Shown one piece after another: positions 1 to 6,277 of a DNA stretch of 15,292 nucleotides. The stretch spans positions 1 to 15,292 of the forward strand of contig DATEVB010000064.1 of NCBI GenBank assembly GCA_035282865.1, in the 5' to 3' direction. This DNA comes from UBA4744 sp035282865. Its GTDB lineage: Bacteria > Actinomycetota > Acidimicrobiia > Spongiisociales > UBA4744. Numbering within the stretch: position 1 is the stretch's first letter; the number at the start of each line of letters is the position of its first letter. The position numbers and the translations under genes were made by a program. A model generated the notes under the pieces. The model saw only the letters and a program-made list of their open reading frames with translations. It searched no databases and had not been told where the DNA came from.

Positions 1-608
1 TCGACGGTCCTTTGCCACAGGTCTCCGGCGTAGGTCAACACGTTGGTCTTGTGGCACAGTGTCAGCTTCCGGCGTCGCTCGGCAGCTCGATCGAATGCAT
101 ACCGCACCACTCGCTCCACTCCCCGGCGGGTGTTGATCGACTCCTGGGTGGCCCGCTCATCGGCGGTGTCTTTCAGATGGAATGCGCCGACGCCGGTGTA
201 GAGGCCTTCGGTGTTTTCCCGTACCACGACCAGATCGCACCGGTCGGGGGTGAGGTCCTTGATCGGTGTCGGTGCGCCCGGATAGAGCTTGACCGGGCGC
301 AGATTGACGTACTGGTCGAAGTCGAATCGTAGCTTCAAGAGCAGGCCGCGTTCGATGATTCCCGGCGGTACGTCTGGCGTTCCGACCGCTCCCAACAAGA
401 TGGCGTCGTGGTTGGCTAGTTCGGCCTGAACGGACTCAGGCAGCACGTCGCCGGTGCGCAGGTAGCGGGTTCCGCCCAGGTCGTAGTCGGTCGCCTCGGT
501 CGTGAACCCGAACCGATTTCCGGCTGCCCGGATGGCCTTGAGGGTCTGGGCGGTTACCTCCGGGCCTACTCCGTCTCCGCCGATGACGGCCAGTTGATAC
601 GTCCCCAT
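1..608 (-). CDS. leuB: 3-isopropylmalate dehydrogenase, N-terminal 202 residues (cut by window edge)
   Basis: LeuB oxidatively decarboxylates 3-isopropylmalate to 2-oxoisocaproate with NAD in the cytosol, in leucine synthesis. The frame reads from ATG at 608 down to base 1 without a stop, about 202 residues of a family usually near 350. It starts MGTYQLAVIGGDGVGPEV, the usual N-terminal nucleotide-fold start. The substrate-site block LLKLR lies at 90-94, with L90, R94 and R104 in the positions typical of the family. VRENTEGLYTG follows at 129-139, and the catalytic Lys is probably K187 in LCHKTNVL. The start lies 11 bases after the leuA stop, with GGAGACGGG just upstream as ribosome site. It is the last visible gene of the ilvBNC-leuA operon. 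A related decarboxylating dehydrogenase such as tartrate dehydrogenase cannot be excluded by motif alone, but the leuA neighbour makes LeuB by far the best call. Confidence 0.95.
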   Translation of the reverse strand, partial: MGTYQLAVIGGDGVGPEVTAQTLKAIRAAGNRFGFTTEATDYDLGGTRYLRTGDVLPESVQAELANHDAILLGAVGTPDVPPGIIERGLLLKLRFDFDQYVNLRPVKLYPGAPTPIKDLTPDRCDLVVVRENTEGLYTGVGAFHLKDTADERATQESINTRRGVERVVRYAFDRAAERRRKLTLCHKTNVLTYAGDLWQRTV

Positions 609-619
609 CCCGTCTCCGA

Positions 620-2155
620 TCACAGGTGGTCCATCACCGAGTCCGAGATCACAGTGCGGGCCGCTTTGTTGAGGGCGTGCACGAATGCCCGGGCGGAACC
701 CTCGACCACGTCGGTTGAGACGCTTCGGCCTGCGTAGATCTCGCCGCCGATCCTTACCACGACGTTGATCTCGGCCATGGCATCGGCACCCTTGGTGATC
801 GGAACCACCCGGTAGTCGACAAGTCGGGCGTCGATTCCGAAGGCTTTCTTGAGGGCGTCGAACGTGGCGTGGACCATTCCGTCACCCTCGCCTTCGAACT
901 CGAGGGTCAGCCCGCGCGCCTCTACCTTTACGGATGCCTGGGGGGCGACGGTGCTGCCGCCGGCCACCCGCATCGAAACGAACCGCACCAGGTCGTCCAT
1001 GTCGCGGGTTTCATCGGCGACGATGGCCCGGATCTCCTCTTCGGTGATCTCGACCTTCCGGTCGGCCAGTTCCTTTACCCGGGCGAACGCCCGCTTGAAA
1101 TCCTCGTCGTCGAGGGCGATGTCCAGCTTGCGCAACGCATCCGCGAAACCGGCCCGTCCCGAGTGCTTGCCGACGATGATTCGGCTTTCCTGGCCAACCG
1201 AGGTGGCGTCCATGATCTCGTAGGTCTCACGGTCCTGAAGGACGCCGTGCTGATGGATCCCCGACTCGTGCGCGAACGCGTTTCGCCCCACAACCGCTTT
1301 GTTGAATTGGACGGGATAGCCGGTCAGACGGGACACCAGACGGCTGGTCTCGAGGATCTGGGTGGTGTCGGCCCCGATCTCGACTCCGAAGCGGTCCTGG
1401 CGGGTCTTGATCGCCATGATGATCTCTTCGGTTGAGGTGTTCCCGGCTCGTTCGCCGATCCCGTTGATGGCGCCCTCGATCTGGCGGGCGCCCGCCGAGA
1501 TGGCCGCCAGCGAGTTGGCGACGGCCAGGCCGAGGTCGTTGTGGCAGTGGGTGGAGATGATCACATCCTCCCTCCCGCCCCGCACCTCGTCGTAGACGAG
1601 GCTCATCAACTCGACGAACTCGGCCGGAGTCGCATATCCGACCGTGTCGGGGATGTTGATGGTGGTGGCACCTGCTTCCACCGCCGCCCGGCAGACTGCC
1701 ACCACGAAATTGGGATCCGAGCGGGTGGCATCCTGCGGCGAAAACTCCACATCGTCGCAATAGCTCCGGGCCCGCTTCACCCCTTCGATGACGGACTGCA
1801 TGACCTCATCCGGCGTCATTTTCAGCATCCGTTCCATGTGGATCGGCGAGGTGGAATTGAACACATGGATACGGGCTCGCTCGGCACCCCGCAGGGCGTC
1901 CCAGGCGCGATCGATATCGTCGGGATGGGTTCGTGCCAGGCTGGCGATGACCGGGCCCTTGACTTCCTGTGCGATTCGGGACACGGACTCGAAGTCGCCC
2001 TGTGAAGAGGCGGCGAAACCCGCTTCGATCACGTCGACTTTCAGCCGGGCCAGTTGCCCGGCAATGGCTACCTTCTCGTCGGGGGTCAGTGCGATACCCG
2101 GTGCCTGCTCGCCGTCGCGCAGGGTGGTGTCAAAGATGATGAGGCGGTCTTGCAT
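620..2155 (-). CDS. leuA: 2-isopropylmalate synthase, E. coli type (LeuA type 1)
   Basis: LeuA condenses acetyl-CoA with 2-oxoisovalerate to 2-isopropylmalate, the committed, leucine-inhibited step of leucine synthesis. The product is 511 residues. The TIM-barrel catalytic domain opens with the DRE-family signature DTTLRDGEQAPG (9-20). The metal-binding HCHND motif is at 203-207, followed by GAINGIGERAGNTSTEE (228-244). The linker has HESGIHQHG (296-304) and GKHSG (329-333). Residues from about 400 to 511 form the LeuA dimer/allosteric domain that binds leucine. The length and motif set match the E. coli type rather than the longer enzyme of Mycobacterium and Streptomyces. The ATG at 2155 follows GGAGAG at a 7-base gap. 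A 181-base structured leader separates it from ilvC, so it may have extra control beyond the ilvB attenuator. leuB follows after 11 bases. I see no frameshift or missing key residue. Confidence 0.97.
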   Translation of the reverse strand: MQDRLIIFDTTLRDGEQAPGIALTPDEKVAIAGQLARLKVDVIEAGFAASSQGDFESVSRIAQEVKGPVIASLARTHPDDIDRAWDALRGAERARIHVFNSTSPIHMERMLKMTPDEVMQSVIEGVKRARSYCDDVEFSPQDATRSDPNFVVAVCRAAVEAGATTINIPDTVGYATPAEFVELMSLVYDEVRGGREDVIISTHCHNDLGLAVANSLAAISAGARQIEGAINGIGERAGNTSTEEIIMAIKTRQDRFGVEIGADTTQILETSRLVSRLTGYPVQFNKAVVGRNAFAHESGIHQHGVLQDRETYEIMDATSVGQESRIIVGKHSGRAGFADALRKLDIALDDEDFKRAFARVKELADRKVEITEEEIRAIVADETRDMDDLVRFVSMRVAGGSTVAPQASVKVEARGLTLEFEGEGDGMVHATFDALKKAFGIDARLVDYRVVPITKGADAMAEINVVVRIGGEIYAGRSVSTDVVEGSARAFVHALNKAARTVISDSVMDHL

Positions 2156-2163
2156 TTCAAGTC

Positions 2164-2184
2164 TCTCCAGTCTCCAGCCTCCAG
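2164..2184 (-). repeat. Triplicated 7-base repeat carrying the leuA Shine-Dalgarno
   Basis: On the minus strand three head-to-tail copies read CTGGAGG, CTGGAGA, CTGGAGA, ending 8 bases before the leuA ATG. Each copy contains GGAG, so each could in principle bind 16S rRNA, and the last supplies the working site GGAGAG. Adding or removing one copy would change the number of candidate sites without touching the coding frame. The repeat is directly visible; any effect on expression is inference. Confidence 0.75.
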
Positions 2185-2224
2185 CGGATGGATGTCCGCC
2201 GCTACCGATGTACGTGCCAGGTCG

Positions 2225-2245
2225 GCTGGTTGCTGGCTGCTGGTA
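2225..2245. repeat. Second triplicated 7-base repeat in the leuA leader
   Basis: On the plus strand three adjacent copies read GCTGGTT, GCTGGCT, GCTGGTA; on the transcribed strand they are (A/T)RCCAGC units. They sit 40 bases upstream of the other heptamer repeat in the same untranslated leader. No coding role is visible. The leader may have grown by slippage, or these may be repeated protein or RNA contact sites. Function unknown. Confidence 0.6.
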
Positions 2246-2262
2246 GCGGGCGGCTCTGAAGG

Positions 2263-2317
2263 GCCGGGTCAGCCGCGGTGGCTGCCCGGCCGGCTAAGCG
2301 CCAGCCACCATCCGCGG
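2263..2317 (-). promoter_or_regulatory. leuA leader: two mutually exclusive hairpins
   Basis: Two stable structures compete for the same bases. Hairpin A pairs CCGCGG-TGGCTG (12 bases, plus 2273-2284) with CAGCCA-CCAT-CCGCGG (2302-2317), a 12-bp stem with one 4-base bulge. Hairpin B pairs GCCGGG-t-CAGCC (2263-2274) with GGCTGCCCGGC (2280-2290), an 11-bp stem with one bulged base and a 5-base loop. Both use bases 2273-2284, so only one can form. The layout resembles an attenuator or a translation-coupled switch, but neither stem is followed by a run of T, so simple intrinsic termination is not supported. Attenuation upstream of leuA is known in actinobacteria. Which mechanism acts here is open. 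Confidence 0.45.
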
Positions 2318-2340
2318 TAGGGGGGAGTGAGGGACCTCAT
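2269..2340 (-). CDS. Possible 23-codon leader ORF between ilvC and leuA
   Basis: An ATG at 2340 overlaps the ilvC stop in an ATGA arrangement, as translationally coupled genes do. It opens a frame for MRSLTPPYRGWWLALSRPG plus four residues, ending TGA at 2269-2271. The frame runs straight through both alternative hairpins of the leuA leader, so ribosome position would decide which one forms. It is not rich in consecutive leucine codons (three Leu in all; the most striking run is Trp-Trp-Leu-Ala-Leu), which weakens a classic leucine-attenuator reading. It could equally be a chance frame. Confidence 0.25.
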   Translation of the reverse strand: MRSLTPPYRGWWLALSRPGSHRG

Positions 2341-3344
2341 TCCGGCGGGGCCTTGGGGGTGAGGAACGGCATCATTCCGCGTAGCTCTGCGCCGACCTGC
2401 TCGATCTCGAGGCGGCGGTCGGCTTGGCGCTGTTCGAGGAGGTAGGGGGCACCTTGGCGGGCCTGGGCCAGCCATTCGCTGGCAAATGCACCCGACTGAA
2501 TCTCGCCGAGGATCTTTTTCATCTCCGCCCGGGTCTCGTCGTTGACGATACGCGGCCCCCGCGTGTAGTCGCCGTATTCGGCGGTATCAGACACCGAGTA
2601 TCGCATGTAGGAAAGACCTCCCTCGTAGAGGAGGTCGACGATCAGCTTCAGCTCGTGAAGGGTTTCGAAGTAGGCGGATTCGGACTGGTAGCCGGCCTCG
2701 ACCAGCGTGTCGAACGACGCCTTGATCAGCGAGGAGACACCCCCGCACAGGATGACCTGCTCGCCGAAGAGATCCGTCTCGGTTTCCTCCTTGAAGGTGG
2801 TTTTGAGCACCCCGGCCCGGCTCCCGCCGATGGCCCAGGCGTAAGACAAGCCGAGGGCACGGGCGTTGCCGGTGGCGTCCTGGTGGACGGCCAGGAGACA
2901 CGGCACCCCGGATCCTTCGGTATACGTGCGGCGGACCAGGTGGCCGGGTCCCTTGGGAGCGACCATCACCACGTCGACATCCGGCGGCGGCTCGATGGCC
3001 CCGAAATGAATGTTGAACCCGTGGGCGAAGAAAAGCGCATCACCGGAGGCGAGGTTGGGGGCGATCTCCGCGGTGTACAGGTCTCCCATGTACTGGTCGG
3101 GCACCAGCAGCATGACCACATCGGCCGAGGCGGCAGCTTGGGCGGGCGTCGTGACCGTCAGCCCGGCCTTCTCCGCCTCATCCCAGCTTGATGAGCCTTC
3201 CCTCAGGCCGACGACGACGTCGACTCCGGAGTCTCTCAAGTTCAGGGCATGGGCGTGGCCCTGGCTGCCGTAGCCGATCACGGCAACTTTGCGAGCCGAC
3301 AGTACCGATGGGTCGGCGTCCTGGTCGTAGTAGATCGTCGCCAT
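2337..3344 (-). CDS. ilvC: Ketol-acid reductoisomerase (NADP), class I
   Basis: IlvC isomerises and reduces acetolactate or acetohydroxybutyrate to the dihydroxy acids, the second common step to valine/leucine and isoleucine. The product is 335 residues, typical of the short class I enzyme. The Rossmann fingerprint GYGSQGHAHALNL is at 24-36. GLREGSSSW (46-54), with Arg and Ser after the second strand, suggests NADPH preference. The active site includes H108 in AHGFN and K131 in APKGPGH. The Mg ligands D191 and E195 lie in DLFGEQ, and E227 and E231 in FETLHELK. SDTAEYGDYTRGPR (252-265) is the conserved C-terminal knot segment. The start at 3344 is chosen over an in-frame ATG at 3455 because it follows GAAGGAGAG, gives the family length and begins 10 bases after the ilvN stop. 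The longer frame would overlap ilvN by about 100 bases. Confidence 0.97.
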   Translation of the reverse strand: MATIYYDQDADPSVLSARKVAVIGYGSQGHAHALNLRDSGVDVVVGLREGSSSWDEAEKAGLTVTTPAQAAASADVVMLLVPDQYMGDLYTAEIAPNLASGDALFFAHGFNIHFGAIEPPPDVDVVMVAPKGPGHLVRRTYTEGSGVPCLLAVHQDATGNARALGLSYAWAIGGSRAGVLKTTFKEETETDLFGEQVILCGGVSSLIKASFDTLVEAGYQSESAYFETLHELKLIVDLLYEGGLSYMRYSVSDTAEYGDYTRGPRIVNDETRAEMKKILGEIQSGAFASEWLAQARQGAPYLLEQRQADRRLEIEQVGAELRGMMPFLTPKAPPE

Positions 3345-3354
3345 CAGCTCTCCT

Positions 3355-3855
3355 TCACCCGATTGCCTGCAGTTTTCGGCTCTTGAGGTCCCGGGCCATC
3401 GCAATGCGACCCGACTTGACCAATTCCACGATCCCGTAGGGCCGGACCAGCTCAATGAAGTCGTTGATCTTGCGGGGCTCGCCGCCGACGGTGAAGGCGA
3501 TGCTGGTCGACCCGACGTCGATGGCGGTCGCCTTGAAGATCGTGCCGATCTCCAGGATCTCGCCCCGCTTACCGGCGGTGGCCGCCACCCGGATCATCAT
3601 GATCTCTCGCTCGAGGGACTCGTCCGGATCGAGTTCGGTGATGCGCACGACATTGACGAGTTTGTGAAGCTGCTTCTTTACCTGCTCCAGCTCCGGGGCA
3701 TCGACCACGATCGTCATCCGTGACAGTCCTTCATCGGCGGTCGGCCCGACCGCCATCGAGTGGATGTTGAAGCCGCGCCGGGCCAACAACAAGGAAACCC
3801 TGGCGAGCACCGAAGGTTTGTTCTCGACGAGAACCGAGAGGGTGTGCTGGCTCAT
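3355..3855 (-). CDS. ilvN: Acetolactate synthase small (regulatory) subunit
   Basis: IlvN binds the IlvB catalytic subunit, raises its activity and gives valine feedback inhibition. The product is 166 residues, the normal length. An N-terminal ACT domain (about 4-78) contains LSVLVENKPSVLARV and RRGFNIHSMAVGPT. A C-terminal ALS-associated domain (about 82-160) contains REIMMIRV and GGEPRKINDFIELVRPYG. The ATG overlaps the ilvB stop as ATGA, which implies translational coupling and equal stoichiometry. In the effector loop most relatives have Asn-x-Pro-Gly, whereas here it reads N12-K-P-S15, with Ser at the position of E. coli IlvH Gly14. Substitutions at that site reduce valine inhibition in E. 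coli. Whether Ser does so here is inference. Confidence 0.96.
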   Translation of the reverse strand: MSQHTLSVLVENKPSVLARVSLLLARRGFNIHSMAVGPTADEGLSRMTIVVDAPELEQVKKQLHKLVNVVRITELDPDESLEREIMMIRVAATAGKRGEILEIGTIFKATAIDVGSTSIAFTVGGEPRKINDFIELVRPYGIVELVKSGRIAMARDLKSRKLQAIG

Positions 3856-5555
3856 GGCATGTCCTGTCTGCTCAGGATGATGTCGTCGTTCGACCCGCCT
3901 GCCGGAACCATCGGGAACACCATCTCCTCGGTATCGGTAACGAACTCGACCACCACCGGACGGTCGTCGATAGAGAGCGATTTCTCGATGACGGGACCGA
4001 CTTCATCAGGGGTTTCGGCCCGCAACCCAACACAGCCCATCGCATCGGCCAGCTTCACGTAGTCGGGCACGTCCCGGCCCAGATCGACGGCCGACAACCG
4101 GCCCCCGTAGAACAGGTTCTGCCACTGCTTGACCATGCCGTGGGCGCCGTTGTTGAGGATCGCCACCTTGATGGGGATGCCCTCGACCGAGGCTGTGATG
4201 AGTTCCTGCGGGGTCATCTGGAAGCAGCCGTCACCGTCGATGGCGTACACCAGATCGTCGGGCCTGCCCGCCTTGGCGCCGACGGCGGCCGGAACCGCAA
4301 AACCCATAGTCCCAAGTCCTCCGGAGTTGATCCACTTGCGCGGTTGGCTGAACTTCCAGTATTGCGATGCCCACATCTGGTGCTGCCCGACTCCCGACAC
4401 GACGATCGTGTCGGGTCCCGCCAGGCGATACAGCTCCTCGATCACATACTGCGGTTTGATCGGTCCGTCGGGCTGCTGATCGTAGCTGAGCGGAAATTGG
4501 CGCTGCCATCCGTGCACGGTTTCCAGCCACTCTTTGCGGTCCGGGGTGTTGCGGTCGTCCCAGGCGGTGAGCAGTTGTTGCAGGACCCTCCGGGCGTCGC
4601 CGACGATCGGGACCTCGGGGACACGTACTTTGCCGATCTCGGCCGGATCGACGTCGGCGTGGATGACTTTGGCGTGGGGAGCGAACGTGGCCGGGTCGCC
4701 GGTGACCCGGTCATCGAAACGAACCCCGATCGAAACCAGCAGATCCGACTTCTGCATGGCGGTGACCGCTGTGTAGTTGCCGTGCATGCCGGGCATGCCG
4801 AGCGCCAGCGAATGGAGGTCGGGGATGGCGCCCCGGCCCATCAAGGTCGTCACCACCGGGATCTGGGTGAGCTCGGCGAAGCGCAACAGCTCTTCGTGAG
4901 CATTGGCCTTGATGATTCCGCCGCCGACGTACAACACCGGTCGTTGCGCAGCTTCGATCAGCTTGATGGCTTCCTTGATCGGGCGCGGGTGTGCATCGAC
5001 GGTCGGCTTGTAGCCGGGCAGGTTCAATGTGGCGGGTTTGTGCCAGACCAATTCGGCGTTCAGCACGTCCTTGGGAAGATCGACCAGGACCGGTCCCGGC
5101 CGGCCGGTGGCGGCGATGTGGAACGCCTCGTGAATCACGTCGGGGATATCACGGGGGTCGGTGACGTAGTAATTGTGCTTGGTCGCCGGCATGGTGATAC
5201 CGGTCGTGTAAGCCTCCTGGAAGGCGTCGTTGCCGACCGCATACGTGGGGACCTGGCCGGTGATGGCAACCATTGGGACCGAGTCGACCAGCGCATCGGC
5301 CAGCGGCGTGACCATATTGGTTGCCCCCGGGCCGGAGGTGACCATAGCCACACCGACCCGACCGGTCGACCAGGCATACCCCTCGGCCATATGTCCGGCC
5401 CCTTGCTCGTGGCGGGCGAGGATGTGCCGGATCGGGCTGTCGAGGATCGGGTCGTAGGCAGGAAGAATGGCGCCGCCCGGTACCCCGAATACAATCTCGA
5501 CCCCTTCGTATTCGAGTGCCGTGATGAGGGCTTGTGCGCCGGTAATGGTGCTCAT
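3852..5555 (-). CDS. ilvB: Acetolactate synthase large (catalytic) subunit
   Basis: IlvB is the thiamine-diphosphate and FAD enzyme that condenses two pyruvates to acetolactate, or pyruvate with 2-oxobutyrate, the first common step of branched-chain synthesis. The product is 567 residues. The N-terminal pyrimidine-binding domain has FGVPGGAILP (23-32), with the catalytic Glu E50 in ARHEQGAGHMAEGYA. The middle domain has the FAD-linked RFDDRVTG (279-286). The C-terminal diphosphate domain has the ThDP motif from GDG (441-443) to NN (468-469), then GMVKQWQNLFYGGR (473-486). The ATG at 5555 follows GGAAAGGATCAGGCG. It is the first enzyme gene of the operon and lies directly behind an attenuator terminator. 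All key residues are present. The operon context makes anabolic IlvB preferred over a catabolic AlsS-type or related ThDP enzyme. Confidence 0.97.
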   Translation of the reverse strand: MSTITGAQALITALEYEGVEIVFGVPGGAILPAYDPILDSPIRHILARHEQGAGHMAEGYAWSTGRVGVAMVTSGPGATNMVTPLADALVDSVPMVAITGQVPTYAVGNDAFQEAYTTGITMPATKHNYYVTDPRDIPDVIHEAFHIAATGRPGPVLVDLPKDVLNAELVWHKPATLNLPGYKPTVDAHPRPIKEAIKLIEAAQRPVLYVGGGIIKANAHEELLRFAELTQIPVVTTLMGRGAIPDLHSLALGMPGMHGNYTAVTAMQKSDLLVSIGVRFDDRVTGDPATFAPHAKVIHADVDPAEIGKVRVPEVPIVGDARRVLQQLLTAWDDRNTPDRKEWLETVHGWQRQFPLSYDQQPDGPIKPQYVIEELYRLAGPDTIVVSGVGQHQMWASQYWKFSQPRKWINSGGLGTMGFAVPAAVGAKAGRPDDLVYAIDGDGCFQMTPQELITASVEGIPIKVAILNNGAHGMVKQWQNLFYGGRLSAVDLGRDVPDYVKLADAMGCVGLRAETPDEVGPVIEKSLSIDDRPVVVEFVTDTEEMVFPMVPAGGSNDDIILSRQDMP

Positions 5556-5578
5556 CGCCTGATCCTTTCCATGGTATG

Positions 5579-5609
5579 AAAAAACCCTCCGGCTCTTGGC
5601 AACGGAGGG
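5579..5609 (-). terminator. Attenuator terminator in the ilvB leader
   Basis: Read on the minus strand, CCCTCCG (5609-5603) and CGGAGGG (5591-5585) form a perfect 7-bp stem with an 11-base loop. Six T follow at once (5584-5579), the textbook form of an intrinsic terminator. It lies 23 bases before the ilvB ATG and after the leader peptide, so as an ordinary terminator it would silence the operon. This implies conditional read-through. Confidence 0.9.
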
Positions 5610-5611
5610 CG

Positions 5612-5637
5612 GCGCACACGTCTTGCGACGCGTGCGC
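5612..5637 (-). promoter_or_regulatory. Leader hairpin with GCAA tetraloop (attenuator pause or anti-antiterminator stem)
   Basis: On the transcribed strand GCGCACGCGTC, GCAA and GACGTGTGCGC form an 11-bp stem, with ten Watson-Crick pairs and one G-U, closed by a GNRA-type loop. The left arm begins at the last base of the leader-peptide stop codon. A ribosome stalled on the Ile-Leu-Val-Leu codons would cover it and one released at the stop would leave it free. That is the expected placement of the ribosome-sensing stem of an attenuator. I did not find a convincing long antiterminator pairing by eye. Confidence 0.8.
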
Positions 5638-5672
5638 TAGGTAAGTACGAGGATGGTGTTGATTGATCGCAT
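5637..5672 (-). CDS. ilvB operon leader peptide (attenuator), MRSINTILVLT
   Basis: The frame ATG-CGA-TCA-ATC-AAC-ACC-ATC-CTC-GTA-CTT-ACC-TAG encodes the 11 residues MRSINTILVLT. Five of the eleven are branched-chain amino acids, with Ile-Leu-Val-Leu consecutive, matching the end products of the downstream genes. It starts only about 6-8 bases after the predicted transcription start, so it is nearly leaderless and has no ribosome site. It ends exactly at the base of the GCAA hairpin. Scarcity of charged Ile, Leu or Val tRNA should stall ribosomes here and allow read-through into ilvB. The peptide itself probably has no other function. Confidence 0.88.
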   Translation of the reverse strand: MRSINTILVLT

Positions 5673-5685
5673 GGTTGAGCGGTTG

Positions 5686-5714
5686 AGTATGCGGGAAAGA
5701 GGCGACGATGTCAA
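5686..5714 (-). promoter_or_regulatory. Promoter of the ilvBNC-leuAB operon
   Basis: On the minus strand a perfect -35 TTGACA (5714-5709), a 17-base spacer and a -10 CATACT (5691-5686) point to transcription starting near 5678-5680. The leader-peptide ATG is at 5672. A short direct repeat, ACTCAACC-GCTCAACC, overlaps the end of the -10 and the start site. This is the strongest promoter match in the window and the only one with a consensus -35. Confidence 0.85.
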
Positions 5715-5785
5715 GGAGCGTTGGGGGAGGGATCACCTCAACCAGGACACACGCCCCGTAGATGGCGACAAGTCGGCGCAATCAT

Positions 5786-5810
5786 CCTGCGGCTCCCAAG
5801 CCGCGGCAGG
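5786..5810. other. Hairpin in the ilvB / 5845 divergent intergenic region
   Basis: CCTGC-GGCT, a CCCA loop, then AGCC-gcg-GCAGG can fold into a stem with a 3-base bulge, or alternatively a simple 6-bp GCGGCT/AGCCGC stem. It lies between the ilvB promoter and the start of the next gene, 22 bases upstream of the latter's putative -10. No T run follows on either strand, so it is not an intrinsic terminator. It could be an operator-like dyad. The rest of 5715-5831 shows nothing I can name. Confidence 0.35.
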
Positions 5811-5831
5811 CAACCTGAGCGGCCGGTGGCC

Positions 5832-5844
5832 TAGGTTGGTTGAC
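5832..5844 (+). promoter_or_regulatory. Putative -10 box for a leaderless transcript of the 5845 gene
   Basis: TAGGTT (5832-5837) fits TANNNT and lies 7 bases before the ATG at 5845, so transcription would begin at or within a base or so of the start codon. There is no Shine-Dalgarno in the 20 bases upstream and no clear -35. Confidence 0.5.
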
Positions 5845-6255
5845 ATGGATTTCGGTCGTGGTTCCAAACCCCGCACCACGCTCCTGAGGGTGGAGGGCGT
5901 GGTCAACCTCGTCTTTGGGGTGGTGCTGATGGCGTTCCCTTCCAGCCTATTCGAGCCGCTCGGAGTGCCGTCTTCGGAAGAACGGTTCTATCCCACTGTC
6001 CTCGGCGCGGTGCTGTTCGGGATCGGTGTCGCCTTGCTCATCGAGTCGAACCGGTTGCCGGGAGGGATCATTGGTCTCGGCCTGGGTGGGGCGATCGCTA
6101 TCAACCTGGCTGCGGCCAGTGTCCTCTTTGTCTGGCTCATCTGGGGTGATCTCGATATCCCGACCCGCGGGCGGGTGCTGCTCGGCCTGCTGTCCGCCGG
6201 CCTGGTTGCCATCAGCAGTTTCGAGCTGTGGGCGCGGTGGAACCGGCGGCCCTGA
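5845..6255 (+). CDS. Small integral membrane protein, four predicted helices, unknown function
   Basis: The product is 136 residues. Four hydrophobic segments are visible at about 17-33, 49-66, 76-99 and 109-128, with short loops. The tail ARWNRRP is basic and probably cytoplasmic, so both termini may be inside. I do not recognise the family. The pattern LFEPLGVPSSEERFYP between helices 1 and 2 looks conserved in style, but I cannot name a domain. An in-frame start at 5653 is rejected because it would run through the ilvB leader and promoter and add a non-hydrophobic, atypical N-terminus. The chosen ATG follows a TANNNT box at leaderless spacing. The coiled-coil/NYN gene begins about 22-40 bases after the stop and may be co-transcribed. 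Confidence 0.75.
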   Translation: MDFGRGSKPRTTLLRVEGVVNLVFGVVLMAFPSSLFEPLGVPSSEERFYPTVLGAVLFGIGVALLIESNRLPGGIIGLGLGGAIAINLAAASVLFVWLIWGDLDIPTRGRVLLGLLSAGLVAISSFELWARWNRRP

Positions 6256-6277
6256 TACTCCCGGTTCTGTCGCTGCG

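Noticed and set aside
2337..3455. ilvC with a longer N-terminus starting at 3455
   Set aside because: The extra 37 residues overlap ilvN and do not resemble the family. The ATG at 3344 has a strong ribosome site and gives the standard N-terminus.
4140..5579. 479-codon open frame on the plus strand opposite ilvB
   Set aside because: It is antisense to a gene with all family motifs and its translation shows no recognisable domain. GC-rich coding strands produce long frames on the opposite strand.
5653..5844. N-terminal extension of the four-helix membrane protein
   Set aside because: It would cover the ilvB leader peptide and promoter on the other strand, and adds polar residues without family character. 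ATG 5845 has leaderless promoter spacing.
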